Position numbers and translations under genes: made by a program. A stretch of 64,000 nucleotides of DNA from Otis tarda. Lineage: Eukaryota > Chordata > Aves > Otidiformes > Otididae. Shown here piece by piece: positions 53,201-64,000 of the stretch (position 1 is the first letter of the stretch; the number at the start of each line of letters is the position of its first letter). Under the pieces are notes generated by a model. The model worked only from the letters and a program-made list of their open reading frames with translations. It ran no database searches and had not been told where the DNA came from. The stretch is from assembly GCA_026413225.1 (NCBI GenBank), contig CM048552.1, positions 84,421,001 to 84,485,000 of the forward strand. The letters are read 5' to 3'.

Positions 53201-53648
53201 CGATTGCTCCCACACCAAAAGTGCCAGCCACTCAAGCTCTTGCTGCTCCTCAGCGGCCATTGGCAGCGCATCTACAGCACCACAGACATTGGGGCTCCGG
53301 GCTTTCCCTGAGGAGCAGGCGTTCGACGATTCCCACCAGCTGCACGTGGGCACCCACTGAAAACATGTACAATCATGAACGTCGGACGATTACACCCACA
53401 CCAAAAGTGCCAGTCACTCAAGCTCTTGCTGCTCCTCAGCGGCCATTGACAGTGCATCTACAGCACCACAGACACTGGGGCTCCGGGCTTTCCCTGAGGA
53501 GCAGGGCTTTGACATTTGCCACCAGCTGCACCTGGGCGCCCACTGAAAAAATAAACCCGAAAAATCACGAACGTCGGACGATTGCTCCCACACCAAAAGT
53601 GCCAGCCACTCAAGCTCTTGCTGCTTCTCAGCGGCCATTGGCAGCGCA
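50217..53648. repeat. HOR block H, copy 2 (18 monomers, about 3,432 bp)
   Basis: This is the fullest regular copy of the unit and follows copy 1 directly. It contains the extra monomer ending GGGCGCGCACTGAAAAAAAA (about 51,060) that copy 1 lacks. Elsewhere the two copies are almost identical, including long stretches around 48.4-50.2 and 51.8-53.6 kb. Confidence 0.85.
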
Positions 53649-54219
53649 TCTACAGCACCGCAGACACTGGGGCTCCGGGCTTTCCCTGAGGAGCAGGGCT
53701 TCGACATTTGCAACCAGCTGCACGTGGGCGCCAACTGAAAAAAAACCACGAAAAAGCACGAACGTCGGACGATTGCTCCCACACCAAAAGTGCCAGCCAC
53801 TCAAGCTCTTGCTGCCCTTCAGTGGCCATTGGCAGCGCATCTACAGCACCACAGACACTGGGACTCCGGGATTTCCCTGAGGAGCAGGCTTAGAAGTTTG
53901 CCCCCAGCTGAACCTGGGCGCCAATTGAAAAATAGCACCGAAATATCACTAATGTTGGACGATTGCTCCCACACCAAAAGTGCCAGCCACTCAAGCTCTT
54001 GCTGCTCCTCAGCGGCCATTGGCAGCGCATCTACAGCACCACAGACATTGGGGCTGCGGGCTTTCCCTGAGGAGCAATGCTTCGACGTTTGCCCCCAGCT
54101 GAACGTGGGTGCCCACTGAAAAAACCCCTAAGAATCAGGAACATCGGACGATTGCTCCCACACCAAAAGTGCCAGCCACTCAAGCTCTTGCTGCTCCTCA
54201 GTGGCCATTGGCAGCGCAT

Positions 54220-56490
54220 CTACAGCACTACAGAAATTGGGGCTCCGGGCTTTCCCTGAGGAGCAATGCTTCGACGTTTGCAACCAGCTGCTCGTGGGCG
54301 CCCTCTGAAGAAAAACCCCGAAAAATCACGAACGTCGGACGATTGCTCCCACACCAAAAGTGCCAGCCACTCAAGCTCTTGCTGCTCCTCAGCGACCATT
54401 GGCAGCGCATCTACAGCACCACAGACACTGGGGCTCCGGGCTTTCCCTGAGGAGCAGGGCTTCGACATTTGCAGCCAGCTGCACCTGGGCGCGCACTGAA
54501 AAAAAAACCCTTAAAATCACGAACGTCGGACGATTGCTCCCACACCGAAACTGCCAGCCACTCAAGCTCTTGCTGCTCCTCAGCGGCCATTGGCAGCGCA
54601 TCTACAGCACCACAGACACTGGGACTCCAGGATTTCCCTGAGGAGCAGGGCTTTGAAGTTTGCCCCCAGCTGAACCTGGGCGACAATTTAAAATAGCCCC
54701 GAAATATCACGAACGTTGGACGATTGCTCCCACACCAAAAGTGCCAGCCACTCAAGCTCTTGCTGCTCCTCAGCGACCATTGGCAGCGCATCTACAGCAC
54801 CACAGACACTGGGGCTCCGGGCTTTCCTGAGGAGCAGGGCTTCGACATTTGCAGCCAGCTGCACGTGGGCGCCCACTGAAAAAAAAAACCCCTAAGAATC
54901 AGGAACATCAGACGATTGCTCCCACACCAAAAGTGCCAGCCACTCAAGCTCTTGCTGCTCCTCACCGGCCATTGGCAGCGCATCTACAGCACCACAGACA
55001 TTGGGGCTGCGGGCTTTCCCTGAGCAGCAATGCTTCGACGTTTGCCCCCAGCTGCACGTGGGTGCCCAATGAAAAAATAAACATATAAAATCACGAACAT
55101 CGGACGATTGCTCCCACACCAAAAGTGCCAGCCACTCAAGCTCTTGCTGCTCTTCAGCGGCCATTGGCAGCGCATCCACAGCACCACAGACACTGGGACT
55201 CCGGGATATCCCTGAGGAGCAGGGCTTTGACGTTTGCCCCCAGCTGAACCTGGGCGCCAATTGAAAAATAGCCCCGAAATATCACGAACGTCGGACGATT
55301 GCTCCCACACCAAAAGTGCCAGCAACTCAAGCTCTTGCTGCTCCTCAGTGGCCATTGGCAGCGCATCTACAGCACTACAGAAATTGGGGCTCCGGGCTTT
55401 CCCTGAGGAGCAATGCTTCGACGTTTGCAACCAGCTGCTCGTGGGCGCCCTCTGAAGAAAAACCCCGAAAAATCACGAACGTCGGACGATTGCTCCCACA
55501 CCAAAAGTGCCAGCCACTCAAGCTCTTGCTGCTCCTCAGCGACCATTGGCAGCGCATCTACAGCACCACAGACACTGGGGCTCCGGGCTTTCCCTGAGGA
55601 GCAGGGCTTCGACATTTGCAGCCAGCTGCACCTGGGCGCGCACTGAAAAAAAACCCCTTAAAATCACGAACGTCGGACGATTGCTCCCACACCGAAACTG
55701 CCAGCCACTCAAGCTCTTGCTGCTCCTCAGCGGCCATTGGCAGCGCATCTACAGCACCACAGACACTGGGACTCCAGGATTTCCCTGAGGAGCAGGGCTT
55801 TGAAGTTTGCCCCCAGCTGAACCTGGGCGACAATTTAAAATAGCCCCGAAATATCACGAACGTTGGACGATTGCTCCCACACCAAAAGTGCCAGCCACTC
55901 AAGCTCTTGCTGCTCCTCAGCGACCATTGGCAGCGCATCTACAGCACCACAGACACTGGGGCTCCGGGCTTTCCCTGAGGAGCAGGGCTTCGACATTTGC
56001 AGCCAGCTGCACGTGGGCGCCCACTGAAAAAAAACCCCTAAGAATCAGGAACATCAGACGATTGCTCCCACACCAAAAGTGCCAGCCACTCAAGCTCTTG
56101 CTGCTCCTCACCGGCCATTGGCAGCGCATCTACAGCACCACAGACATTGGGGCTGCGGGCTTTCCCTGAGCAGCAATGTTTCGACGTTTGCCCCCAGCTG
56201 CACGTGGGTGCCCAATGAAAAAATAAACATATAAAATCACGAACATCGGACGATTGCTCCCACACCAAAAGTGCCAGCCACTCAAGCTCTTGCTGCTCTT
56301 CAGCGGCCATTGGCAGCGCATCCACAGCACCACAGACACTGGGACTCCGGGATATCCCTGAGGAGCAGGCTTTGACGTTTGCCCCCAGCTGAACCTGGGC
56401 GCCAATTGAAAAATAGCCCCGAAATATCACGAACGTCGGACGATTGCTCCCACACCAAAAGTGCCAGCAACTCAAGCTCTTGCTGCTCCT
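54220..56490. repeat. Internal 6-monomer tandem duplication (1,146-1,147 bp unit)
   Basis: Copies run about 54,220-55,366 and 55,367-56,490, each with the monomer order found once in block H copy 2. The junction is a chimeric monomer. It starts with GTGCCAGCAACTC (ending about 55,328), typical of the monomer that precedes ACAGATATTGG. It then continues from about 55,346 with CAGTGGCC and CTACAGAAATTGG, typical of the monomer six positions earlier. The exchange therefore lies within about 20 bp. Confidence 0.85.
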
Positions 56491-57369
56491 CAGCGGCCAT
56501 TGGCAGCGCATCTACAGCACCACAGATATTGGGGCTGCGGGCTTTCCCTGAGGAGCAATGCTTCGACGTTTTCCCACAGCTGCACGTGGGTGCCCACTGA
56601 AAAAAAAACCCGAAAAATCACGAACATCGGACGATTGCTCCCACACCAAAAGTGCCAGCCACTCAAGCTCTTGCTGCTCCTCAGCGGCCACTGGCAGCGC
56701 ATCTACAGCACCACAGACATTGGGGCTCCAGGCTTTCCCTGAGGAGCAGGGCTTTGACATTTGCCACCAGCTGCACCTGGGCGCCCACTAAAAAAAAAAA
56801 CGCCTTAAATCACAAACGTCGGACGATTGCTCCCACACCAAAAGTGCCAGCCACTCAAGCTCTTGCTGCTCCTCAGCGGCCACTGGCAGCGCATCTACAG
56901 CACCACAGACATTTGGGCTCCGGGCTTTCCCTGACGATCAAGGCTTCGACGTTTACCACCAGCTGCACGTGGGCGCCTACGGAAAAAAAACCCCGAAAAA
57001 TCAGGAACGTCGGACGATTGCTCCCACACCACAAGTGCCAGCCACTCAAGCTCTTGCTGCTCCTCAGCGGCCACTAACAGCGCATCTACAGCACCACAGA
57101 CATTGGGGCTCCGGGCTTTCCCTGAGGAGCAGGGCTTCGACATTTGCCTCCAGCTGCACGTGGGTGCCCAGTGAAAAAAACCATGTAAAATCACGAACGT
57201 CGGACGATTGCTCCCACACCAGAAGTGCCAGCCACTCAAGCTCTTGCTGCTCCTCAGCGGCCATTGGCAGCGCATCTACAGCACCACAGACATTGGGGCT
57301 GCGGGCTTTCCCTGAGGAGCAATGCTTTGAAGTTTGCTCCCCAGCTGCACGTGGGAGCCCACTGAAAAA

Positions 57370-57386
57370 ACCCGAAAATCACGAAC
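57370..57386 (-). other. Variant with correct CENP-B-box spacing (8 of 9 core bases)
   Basis: This monomer has lost one A, leaving CCCG, seven bases, CGAA on the plus strand. On the minus strand that is TTCG-N7-CGGG, matching the spacing of the essential CENP-B box. The only core mismatch is the central A, which is T here. I noticed it in this one monomer. It is probably a chance product of the A-run deletion, but it is the closest match I found in the window. Confidence 0.35.
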
Positions 57387-59372
57387 GTCGGACGATTGCT
57401 CCCACACCAAAAGTGACAGCCACTCAAGCTCTTGCTGCTCCTCAGCGGCCATTGGCAGCGCATCTACAGCACCACAGACATTGGGGCTCCGGGCTTTCCC
57501 TGAGGAGCAGGGCTTCGAAGTTTTCCCCCATCTGCACGTGGGCGCTCACTGAAAAAAAAAAGTGAAAAATCACGAACGTCGGACGATTACTCCCACACCA
57601 AAAGTGCCAGCCACTCAAGCTCTTGCTGCTTCTCAGCGGCCATTGGCAGCGCATCTACAGCATCGCAGACACTGGGGCTCCGGGCTTTCCCTGAGGAGCA
57701 GGGCTTCGACATTTGCAACCAGCTGCACGTGGGCGCCCACTGAGAAAAAACCCCCTAAAATCACGAACGTCGGACGATTGCTCCCACACCAGATGTGCCA
57801 GCCACTCAAGCTCTTGCTGCTCCTCAGCGGCCATTGGCAGGGCATCTACAGCACCACAGACACTGGGGCTCCCGGCTTTCCCTCAGGAGCCGGGCTTCGA
57901 CATTTGCCCCCAGCTGCACGTGGGTGCCCAGTGAAAAAAACCATGTAAAATCACGAACGTCGGACGATTGCTCCCACACCAAAAGTGCCAGCCACTCAAG
58001 CTCTTGCTGCTCCTCAGCGGCCATTGGCAGCGCATCTACAGCACCACAGACATTGGGGCTCCGGGCTTTCCCTGAGGAGGAGGGCTTCGACGTTTGCCCC
58101 CAGCAGCACGTGGGCGCCCTCTGAAGAAAAACCCCGAAAAATCAGGAACGTTGGACGATTGCTCCCACACCAAAAGTGCCAGCCACTCAAGCTCTTGCTG
58201 CTCCTCAGCAGCCACTTACAGCGCATCTACAGCACCATAGACACTGGTGCTCTGGGCTTTCCCTGACGAACAGGGCTTCGACGTTTGCAACCAGCTGCAC
58301 CTGGGCACCCACTGAAAAAAAAACGCGAAAAACCACGAACGTCGGACGATTGCTCCCACACCAAAAGTGCCAGTCACTCAAGCTCTTGCTGCTCCTCAGC
58401 GGACATTGGCAGCGCATCTACAGCACCACAGACACTGGGGCTCCGGGCTTTCCCTGAGGAGCAGGGCTTCGACATTTGCAACCAGCTGCACTTGGGCGCA
58501 TACGGAAAAAAAACCGCAAAAAACCACGAACGTCGGACGATTGCTCCCACACCAAAAGTGCCAGCCACTCAAGCTCTTGCTGCTCCTCAGCGGCCATTGG
58601 CAGCGCATCTACAGCACCACAGACACTGGGGCTCTGGGCTTTCCCTGAGGAGCAGGGCTTCGACGTTTACCCCCAGCTGCACTTGGGCGCCCACTGTAAA
58701 AAACCCCCTAAGAATCACGAACGTCGGACGATTGCTCCCACACCAAAAGTGCCAGCCGCTCAAGCTCTTGCTAATCCTCAGCGGCCATTGGCAGCGCATC
58801 TACACCACCACAGACACTGGCGCTCTGGGTTTTCCCTGACGAACAGGGCTTTGAAGTTTGCCCCCAGCTGAACCTGGGCACCAATTGAAAAATAGCCCCG
58901 AAATATCACGAACGTTGGGCGATTGCTCCCACACCAAAAGTGCCAGCCACTCAAGCTCTTGCTGCTCCTCAGCGGCCATTGGCAGCGCATCTACAGCACC
59001 ACAGACATTGGGGCTCTGGGCTTTCCCTGAGGAGCAGGCGTTCGACGATTCCCACCAGCTGCACGTGGGCACCCACTGAAAAAAAAACATGTACAATCAT
59101 GAACGTCGGACGATTACACCCACACCAAAAGTGCCAGTCACTCAAGCTCTTGCTGCTCCTCAGCGGCCATTGACAGTGCATCTACAGCACCACAGACACT
59201 GGGGCTCCGGGCTTTCCCTGAGGAGCAGGACTTTGACATTTGCCACCAGCTGCACCTGGGCGCCCACTGAAAAATAAACCCGAAAAATCACGAACGTCGG
59301 ACGATTGCTCCCACACCAAAAGTGCCAGCCACTCAAGCTCTTGCTGCTTCTCAGCGGCCATTGGCAGCGCAT

Positions 59373-61130
59373 CTACAGCACCGCAGACACTGGGGCTCCG
59401 GGCTTTCCCTGAGGAGCAGGGCTTCGACATTTGCAACCAGCTGCACGTGGGCGCCAACTGAAAAAAAAACCACGAAAAAGCACGAACGTCGGACGATTGC
59501 TCCCACACCAGAAGTGCCAGCCACTCAAGCTCTTGCTGCCCTTCAGTGGCCATTGGCAGCGCATCTACAGCACCACAGACACTGGGACTCCGGGATTTCC
59601 CTGAGGAGCAGGCTTAGAAGTTTGCCCCCAGCTGAACCTGGGCGCCAATTGAAAAATAGCACCGAAATATCACTAACGTTGGACGATTGCTCCCACACCA
59701 AAAGTGCCAGCCACTCAAGCTCTTGCTGCTCCTCAGCGGCCATTGGCAGCGCATCTACAGCACCACAGACATTGGGGCTGCGGGCTTTCCCTGAGGAGCA
59801 ATGCTTCGACGTTTGCCCCCAGCTGAACGTGGGTGCCCACTGAAAAAAACCCCTAAGAATCAGGAACATCGGACGATTGCTCCCACACCAAAAGTGCCAG
59901 CCACTCAAGCTCTTGCTGCTCCTCAGTGGCCATTGGCAGCGCATCTACAGCACTACAGAAATTGGGGCTCCGGGCTTTCCCTGAGGAGCAATGCTTCGAC
60001 GTTTGCAACCAGCTGCTCGTGGGCGCCCTCTGAAGAAAAAACCCCGAAAAATCACGAACGTCGGACGATTGCTCCCACACCAAAAGTGCCAGCCACTCAA
60101 GCTCTTGCTGCTCCTCAGCGACCATTGGCAGCGCATCTACAGCACCACAGACACTGGGGCTCCGGGCTTTCCCTGAGGAGCAGGGCTTCGACATTTGCAG
60201 CCAGCTGCACCTGGGCGCGCACTGAAAAAAAACCCCTTAAAATCACGAACGTCGGACGATTGCTCCCACACCGAAACTGCCAGCCACTCAAGCTCTTGCT
60301 GCTCCTCAGCGACCATTGGCAGCGCATCTACAGCACCATAGACACTGGGGCTCCGGGCTTTCCCTGAGGAGCAGGGCTTCGACATTTGCAGCCAGCTGCA
60401 CGTGGGCGCCCACTGAAAAAACCCCTAAGAATCAGGAACATCAGACGATTGCTCCCACACCAAAAGTGCCAGCCACTCAAGCTCTTGCTGCTCCTCACCG
60501 GCCATTGGCAGCGCATCTACAGCACCACAGACATTGGGGCTGCGGGCTTTCCCTGAGCAGCAATGCTTCGACGTTTGCCCCCAGCTGCACGTGGGTGCCC
60601 AATGAAAAAATAAACATATAAAATCACGAACATCGGACGATTGCTCCCACACCAAAAGTGCCAGCCACTCAAGCTCTTGCTGCTCTTCAGCGGCCATTGG
60701 CAGCGCATCCACAGCCCCACAGACACTGGGACTCCGGGATATCCCTGAGGAGCAGGGCTTTGACGTTTGCCCCCAGCTGAACCTGGGCGCCAATTGAAAA
60801 ATAGCCCCGAAATATCACGAACGTCGGACGATTGCTCCCACACCAAAAGTGCCAGCAACTCAAGCTCTTGCTGCTCCTCAGCGGCCATTGGCAGCGCATC
60901 TACAGCACCACAGATATTGGGGCTGCGGGCTTTCCCTGAGGAGCAATGCTTCGACGTTTTCCCACAGCTGCACGTGGGTGCCCACTGAAAAAAAAACCCG
61001 AAAAATCACGAACATCGGACGATTGCTCCCACACCAAAAGTGCCAGCCACTCAAGCTCTTGCTGCTCCTCAGCGGCCATTGGCAGCGCATCTACAGCACC
61101 ACAGACACTGGGGCTCTGGGCTTTCCCTGA
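59373..61130. repeat. HOR block H, copy 4 (partial)
   Basis: The unit starts again with the CTTGCTGCCCTTCAGTGGCC monomer, 9,156 bp from the start of copy 2. The offset to copy 2 falls to 8,964 bp after about 60,300, so one monomer is missing. The junction joins the CACACCGAAACTGCC monomer (60,270-60,280) to the monomer with CAGCGACCATTGG (60,308-60,318). Similarity to block H ends near 61,130. Confidence 0.85.
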
Positions 61131-64000
61131 GGAGCAGGGCTTCCAAGTTTTCCCCCAGCTGCACGTGGGCTCGCACTGGATAAAAACCCCTAAAAATCAC
61201 GAACGTCGGACGATTGTTCCCACACCAGAAGTGCCAGCCACTCAAGCTCTTGCTGCTCCTCAGCGGCCATTGGCAGCGCATCTACAGTACCACAGACACT
61301 GGGGCTCCGGGCTTTCCCTCAGGAGCAGGGCTTCGACGTTTGCCCCCAGCTGCACGTGGGCACCCACTGAAAAAAAAACCCGAAAAATCACGAACATCGG
61401 ACGATTGCTCCCACACCAAAAGTGCCAGCCACTCAAGCTCTCGCTGCTCCTCAGCGGCCATTTACAGCGCATCTACAGCACCACAGACACTGGGGCTCCG
61501 GGCTTTCCCTGAGGAGCAATGCTTCGACGTTTGCCCCCAGCTGCACGTGGGCGCCCTCTGAAGAAAAACCCCGAAAAATCACGAACGTCGGACGATTGTT
61601 CCCACACCAAAAGTGCCAGCCACTCAAGCTCTTGCTGCTCCTCAGCGACCATTGGCAGCGCGTCGACAGCACCACAGACACTGGTGCTCCGGGCTTTCCC
61701 TGAGGAGCAGGGCTTCGACGTTTACCACTAGCTTCACCTGGGCACCCCCTGAAAAAAAACCCCTAAGAATCACGAACGTCGGACGATTGCTCCCACACCA
61801 AAAGTGCCAGCCACTCAAGCTCTTGCTGCTCCTCAGCGGCCATTGGCAGCGCATCTACAGCACCACAGACATTGGGGCTGCGGGCTGTCCCTGAGCAGCA
61901 ATGCTTCGACGTTGGCCCCCAGCTGCACGTGGTTGCCCAATGAAAAAAAAACATGTAAAATCAAGAACATCGGACGATTGCACCCACACCAAAAGTGCCA
62001 GCCACTCAAGCTCTTGCTGCTCCTCAGCGGCCATTGGCAGCGCATCTACAGCACCACAGACATTGGGGCTCCGGGCTTTCCCTGAGGAGCAGGGCTTCGA
62101 CATTTGCAGCCACCTGCACCTGGGCGCCCACTGAAAAAAAACCCCGAAAAATCACGAACCTCGAACGATTGCTCCCACACCAAAAGTGCCAGCCATTCAA
62201 GCTCTTGCTGCTCCTCAGCGGCCATTGGCAGCGCATCTACAGCACCACAGACACTGGCGCTCTGGGCTTTCTCTGACGAACAGGGCTTAGACGTTTCTAA
62301 ACAGCTGCACGTGGGCGCATACGGAAAAAAAACCCCGAAAAATCACGAACGTCGGACGATTGCTCCCACACCAAAAGTGCCACCCACTCAAGCTCTTGCT
62401 GCTCCTCAGCGGCCACTTACAGCGCATCTACAGCACCACAGACACTGGGGCTCCGGGCTTTCCCTGAGGAGCAGGGCTTCGATGTTTACCACCAGCTGCA
62501 CCTGGGCGCCCACTAAAAAAAAACCACTAAGAAGCACGAACGTCTGACGATTGCTCCCTCACCAAAAGTGCCAGCCACTCAAGCTCTTGCTGCTCCTCAG
62601 CGGCCATTGGCAGCGCATCTACAGCACCACAGACACTGGCGCTCTGGGCTTTCCCTGACGAACAGGGCTTAGACGTTTCCCACCAGCTTCACGTGGGCGC
62701 CCACTGAAAAAAAAAAGTGAAAAATCACGAACGTCGGACGATTACTCCCACACCAAAAGTGCCAGCCACTCAAGCTCTTGCTGCTTCTCAGCGGCCATTG
62801 GCAGCGCATCTACAGCACCACAGACACTGGGGCTCCAGGCTTTCCCTGAGGAGCAGGGCTTCCAAGTTTTCCCCCAGCTGCACGTGGGCTCCCACTGGAT
62901 AAAAACCCCTAAAAATCACGAACGTCGTACGATTGCTCCCACACCAGAAGTGCCAGCCACTCAAGCTCTTGCTGCTCCTCAGCGGCCATTGGCAGCGCAT
63001 CTACAGTACCACAGACACTGGGGCTCCGGGCTTTCCCTCAGGAGCAGGGCTTCGACGTTTGCCCCCAGCTGCACGTGGGCACCCACTGAGAAAAAAACCC
63101 GAAAAATCACGAACATCGGACGATTGCTCCCACACCAAAAGTGCCAGCCACTCAAGCTCTCGCTGCTCCTCAGCGGCCATTGGCAGCGCATCTACAGCAC
63201 CACAGACACTGGGGCTCCGGGCTTTCCCTGAGGAGCAATGCTTCGACGTTTGCCCCCAGCTGCACGTGGGCGCCCACTGAAAAAAAACCCCGAAAAATCA
63301 CGAACATCGGACGATTGCTCCCACACCAAATGTGCCAGCCACTCAAGCTCTTGCTGCTCCTCAGTGGCCATTGGCAGCGCATCTACAGCACCACACACAC
63401 TGGGGCCCCCTGCTTTCCCTGACGAAAAGGGCATCGACTTTTGACACCAGCTGCACGTGGGCGCCCCCTGAAAAAAAAACGCGAAAAACCACGAACGTTG
63501 GACGATTGTTCCCACACCAAAAGTGCCAGCCATTCAAGCTCTTGCTGCTCCTCAGCGGCCATTGGCAGCGCATCTACAGCACCATAGACACTGGCGCTTT
63601 GGGCTTTCCCTGACGAACAGGGCTTCGACGTTTACCCCAGCTGCACGTGGGCACCCACTTAAAAAAACCCGTGAAAAATCACGAACGTCGGACGATTGCT
63701 CCCACACCAGAAGTGCCAGCCACTCAAGCTCTTGTTGCTCCTCAGCGGCCATTGGCAGTGCATCTACAGCACCACAGACACTGGGGCTCCGGACTTTCCC
63801 TCAGGAACAGGGCTTCGAAGTTTGCCCCCAGCTGCACATGGGCGCCCACTGAAAAAAAAACCCGAAAAATCACGAACATCGGACGATTGCTCCCACACCA
63901 AAAGTGCCAGCCACTCAAGCTCTTGCTGCTCCTCAGCGGCCATTGGCAGTGCATCTACAGCAGCACAGACACTGGGACTCCAGGCTTTCCCTGACAAGCA
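61131..64000. repeat. Satellite region I with a 9-monomer duplication (1,719 bp)
   Basis: The monomer with GGCTTCCAAGTTTTCCC and CACTGGATAAAAACCCC occurs at about 61,138 and 62,857, followed by the same next monomers (CAGTACCACAGACACTGG, CAAGCTCTCGCTGCTCC). The offset is 1,719 bp. The intervening monomers are of mixed subtypes. The array continues past the window end in mid-monomer. Confidence 0.8.

Larger units (their letters stand above)
53649..59372. repeat. HOR block H, copy 3, expanded to 30 monomers (5,724 bp)
   Basis: Copy 3 starts like copy 2 but is 12 monomers longer. Six come from an internal tandem duplication (54,220-56,490). The rest come from an added series at about 57.36-58.97 kb that includes monomers related to region G, such as ACCAGATGTGCCAGCC at 57,790. 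It ends with the same CAGGCGTTCGACGATTCCC monomers as copies 1 and 2 before copy 4 begins. Confidence 0.8.
1..64000. repeat. Satellite DNA array, ~191-bp monomer, ~335 head-to-tail copies
   Basis: The same unit recurs every 190-192 bp from the first base to the last. For example, the GTGCCAGCC landmark lies at 3, 194, 384, 576, 767, 958 and 1149, and still at 63904. All copies face the same way, and I see no inversion, transposon or unique sequence. Differences between copies are mostly single substitutions, often at CpG sites, and changes in the length of an A-run. The array enters and leaves the window without an edge, so its true size is unknown. Satellites of this kind typically form centromeric or pericentromeric heterochromatin; that role is inferred here from structure alone. 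The period resembles bird satellites of about 190 bp (parrot 190-bp family, zebra finch Tgut191A), but I could not compare sequences. No protein-coding gene is supported anywhere in the window. Confidence 0.98.

Noticed and set aside
55070-55090. AATAAACATATAAAATC (also at 48.2, 51.65, 56.2 and 60.6 kb) as a polyadenylation or AT-rich regulatory signal.
   Set aside because: It is a monomer subtype mark copied with block H. No gene lies upstream and its copies follow the HOR exactly.
1-64000. Regularly spaced repeats as a possible CRISPR array.
   Set aside because: The full 191-bp unit repeats without unique spacers, and there are no cas genes. The unit is far too long.
1-64000. Telomeric repeats, rDNA spacer or macrosatellite gene array.
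   Set aside because: No TTAGGG runs, no rRNA or tRNA sequence and no unit-length gene were seen. The unit is uniform at about 191 bp.

Overview
The whole 64 kb window is one uninterrupted tandem array of a single satellite DNA family. The monomer is about 191 bp (usually 190-192), and roughly 335 copies lie head to tail in one orientation. I find no gene, RNA gene, transposon, CRISPR array, inversion or stretch of unique sequence. Open reading frames occur on both strands, but they come from a stop-poor repeat read over and over. The period is not a multiple of three, and the A-runs vary in length, so no frame is maintained.

The sequence points to a eukaryotic, probably vertebrate, centromeric or pericentromeric (or other heterochromatic) block. 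The reasons are the nucleosome-sized monomer, pure head-to-tail layout, nested higher-order repeats and many CpG-type (C to T, G to A) differences between copies. The monomer is GC-rich: the copy I counted by hand has 112 G+C in 191 bp. Satellites of about 190 bp are known in birds, for example the parrot 190-bp family and zebra finch Tgut191A. I can only match the period to those, not the sequence, so the host remains open.

Each monomer has a fixed plan: a conserved block with CTGCTCCTCAG; a 54-nt spacer holding an ATTGG (inverted CCAAT) motif; the exact inverted partner CTGAGGAGCAG; CAGCTG followed by the E-box CACGTG; an overlapping 12-bp palindrome GTGGGCGCCCAC; an A-run of variable length; a CCCCGAAAAA segment; and a CpG cluster.

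The array is organised by higher-order repeats (HORs) whose length changes along the window. About 2.9-7.6 kb has 9- and 11-monomer units. About 7.7-11.8 kb has a large duplication with monomer losses. About 13.1-17.6 kb has a 9-monomer unit (1,715-1,718 bp), which recurs in part at 9 and 19.5 kb. About 22.6-26.5 kb has a 10-monomer unit (1,909 bp). About 25.9-28.1 kb has a 6-monomer unit (about 1,144 bp), which recurs at 32.6 and 36.9 kb. About 28-41.7 kb holds long-range duplications at offsets of 4.2-7.6 kb. About 47-61 kb has a 17/18-monomer unit (3.25-3.43 kb), which expands to 30 monomers in its third copy. About 61.1-63.2 kb has a 9-monomer duplication. Several unequal-exchange junctions can be placed to within a few tens of bases, and at least two fall in the same part of the monomer.
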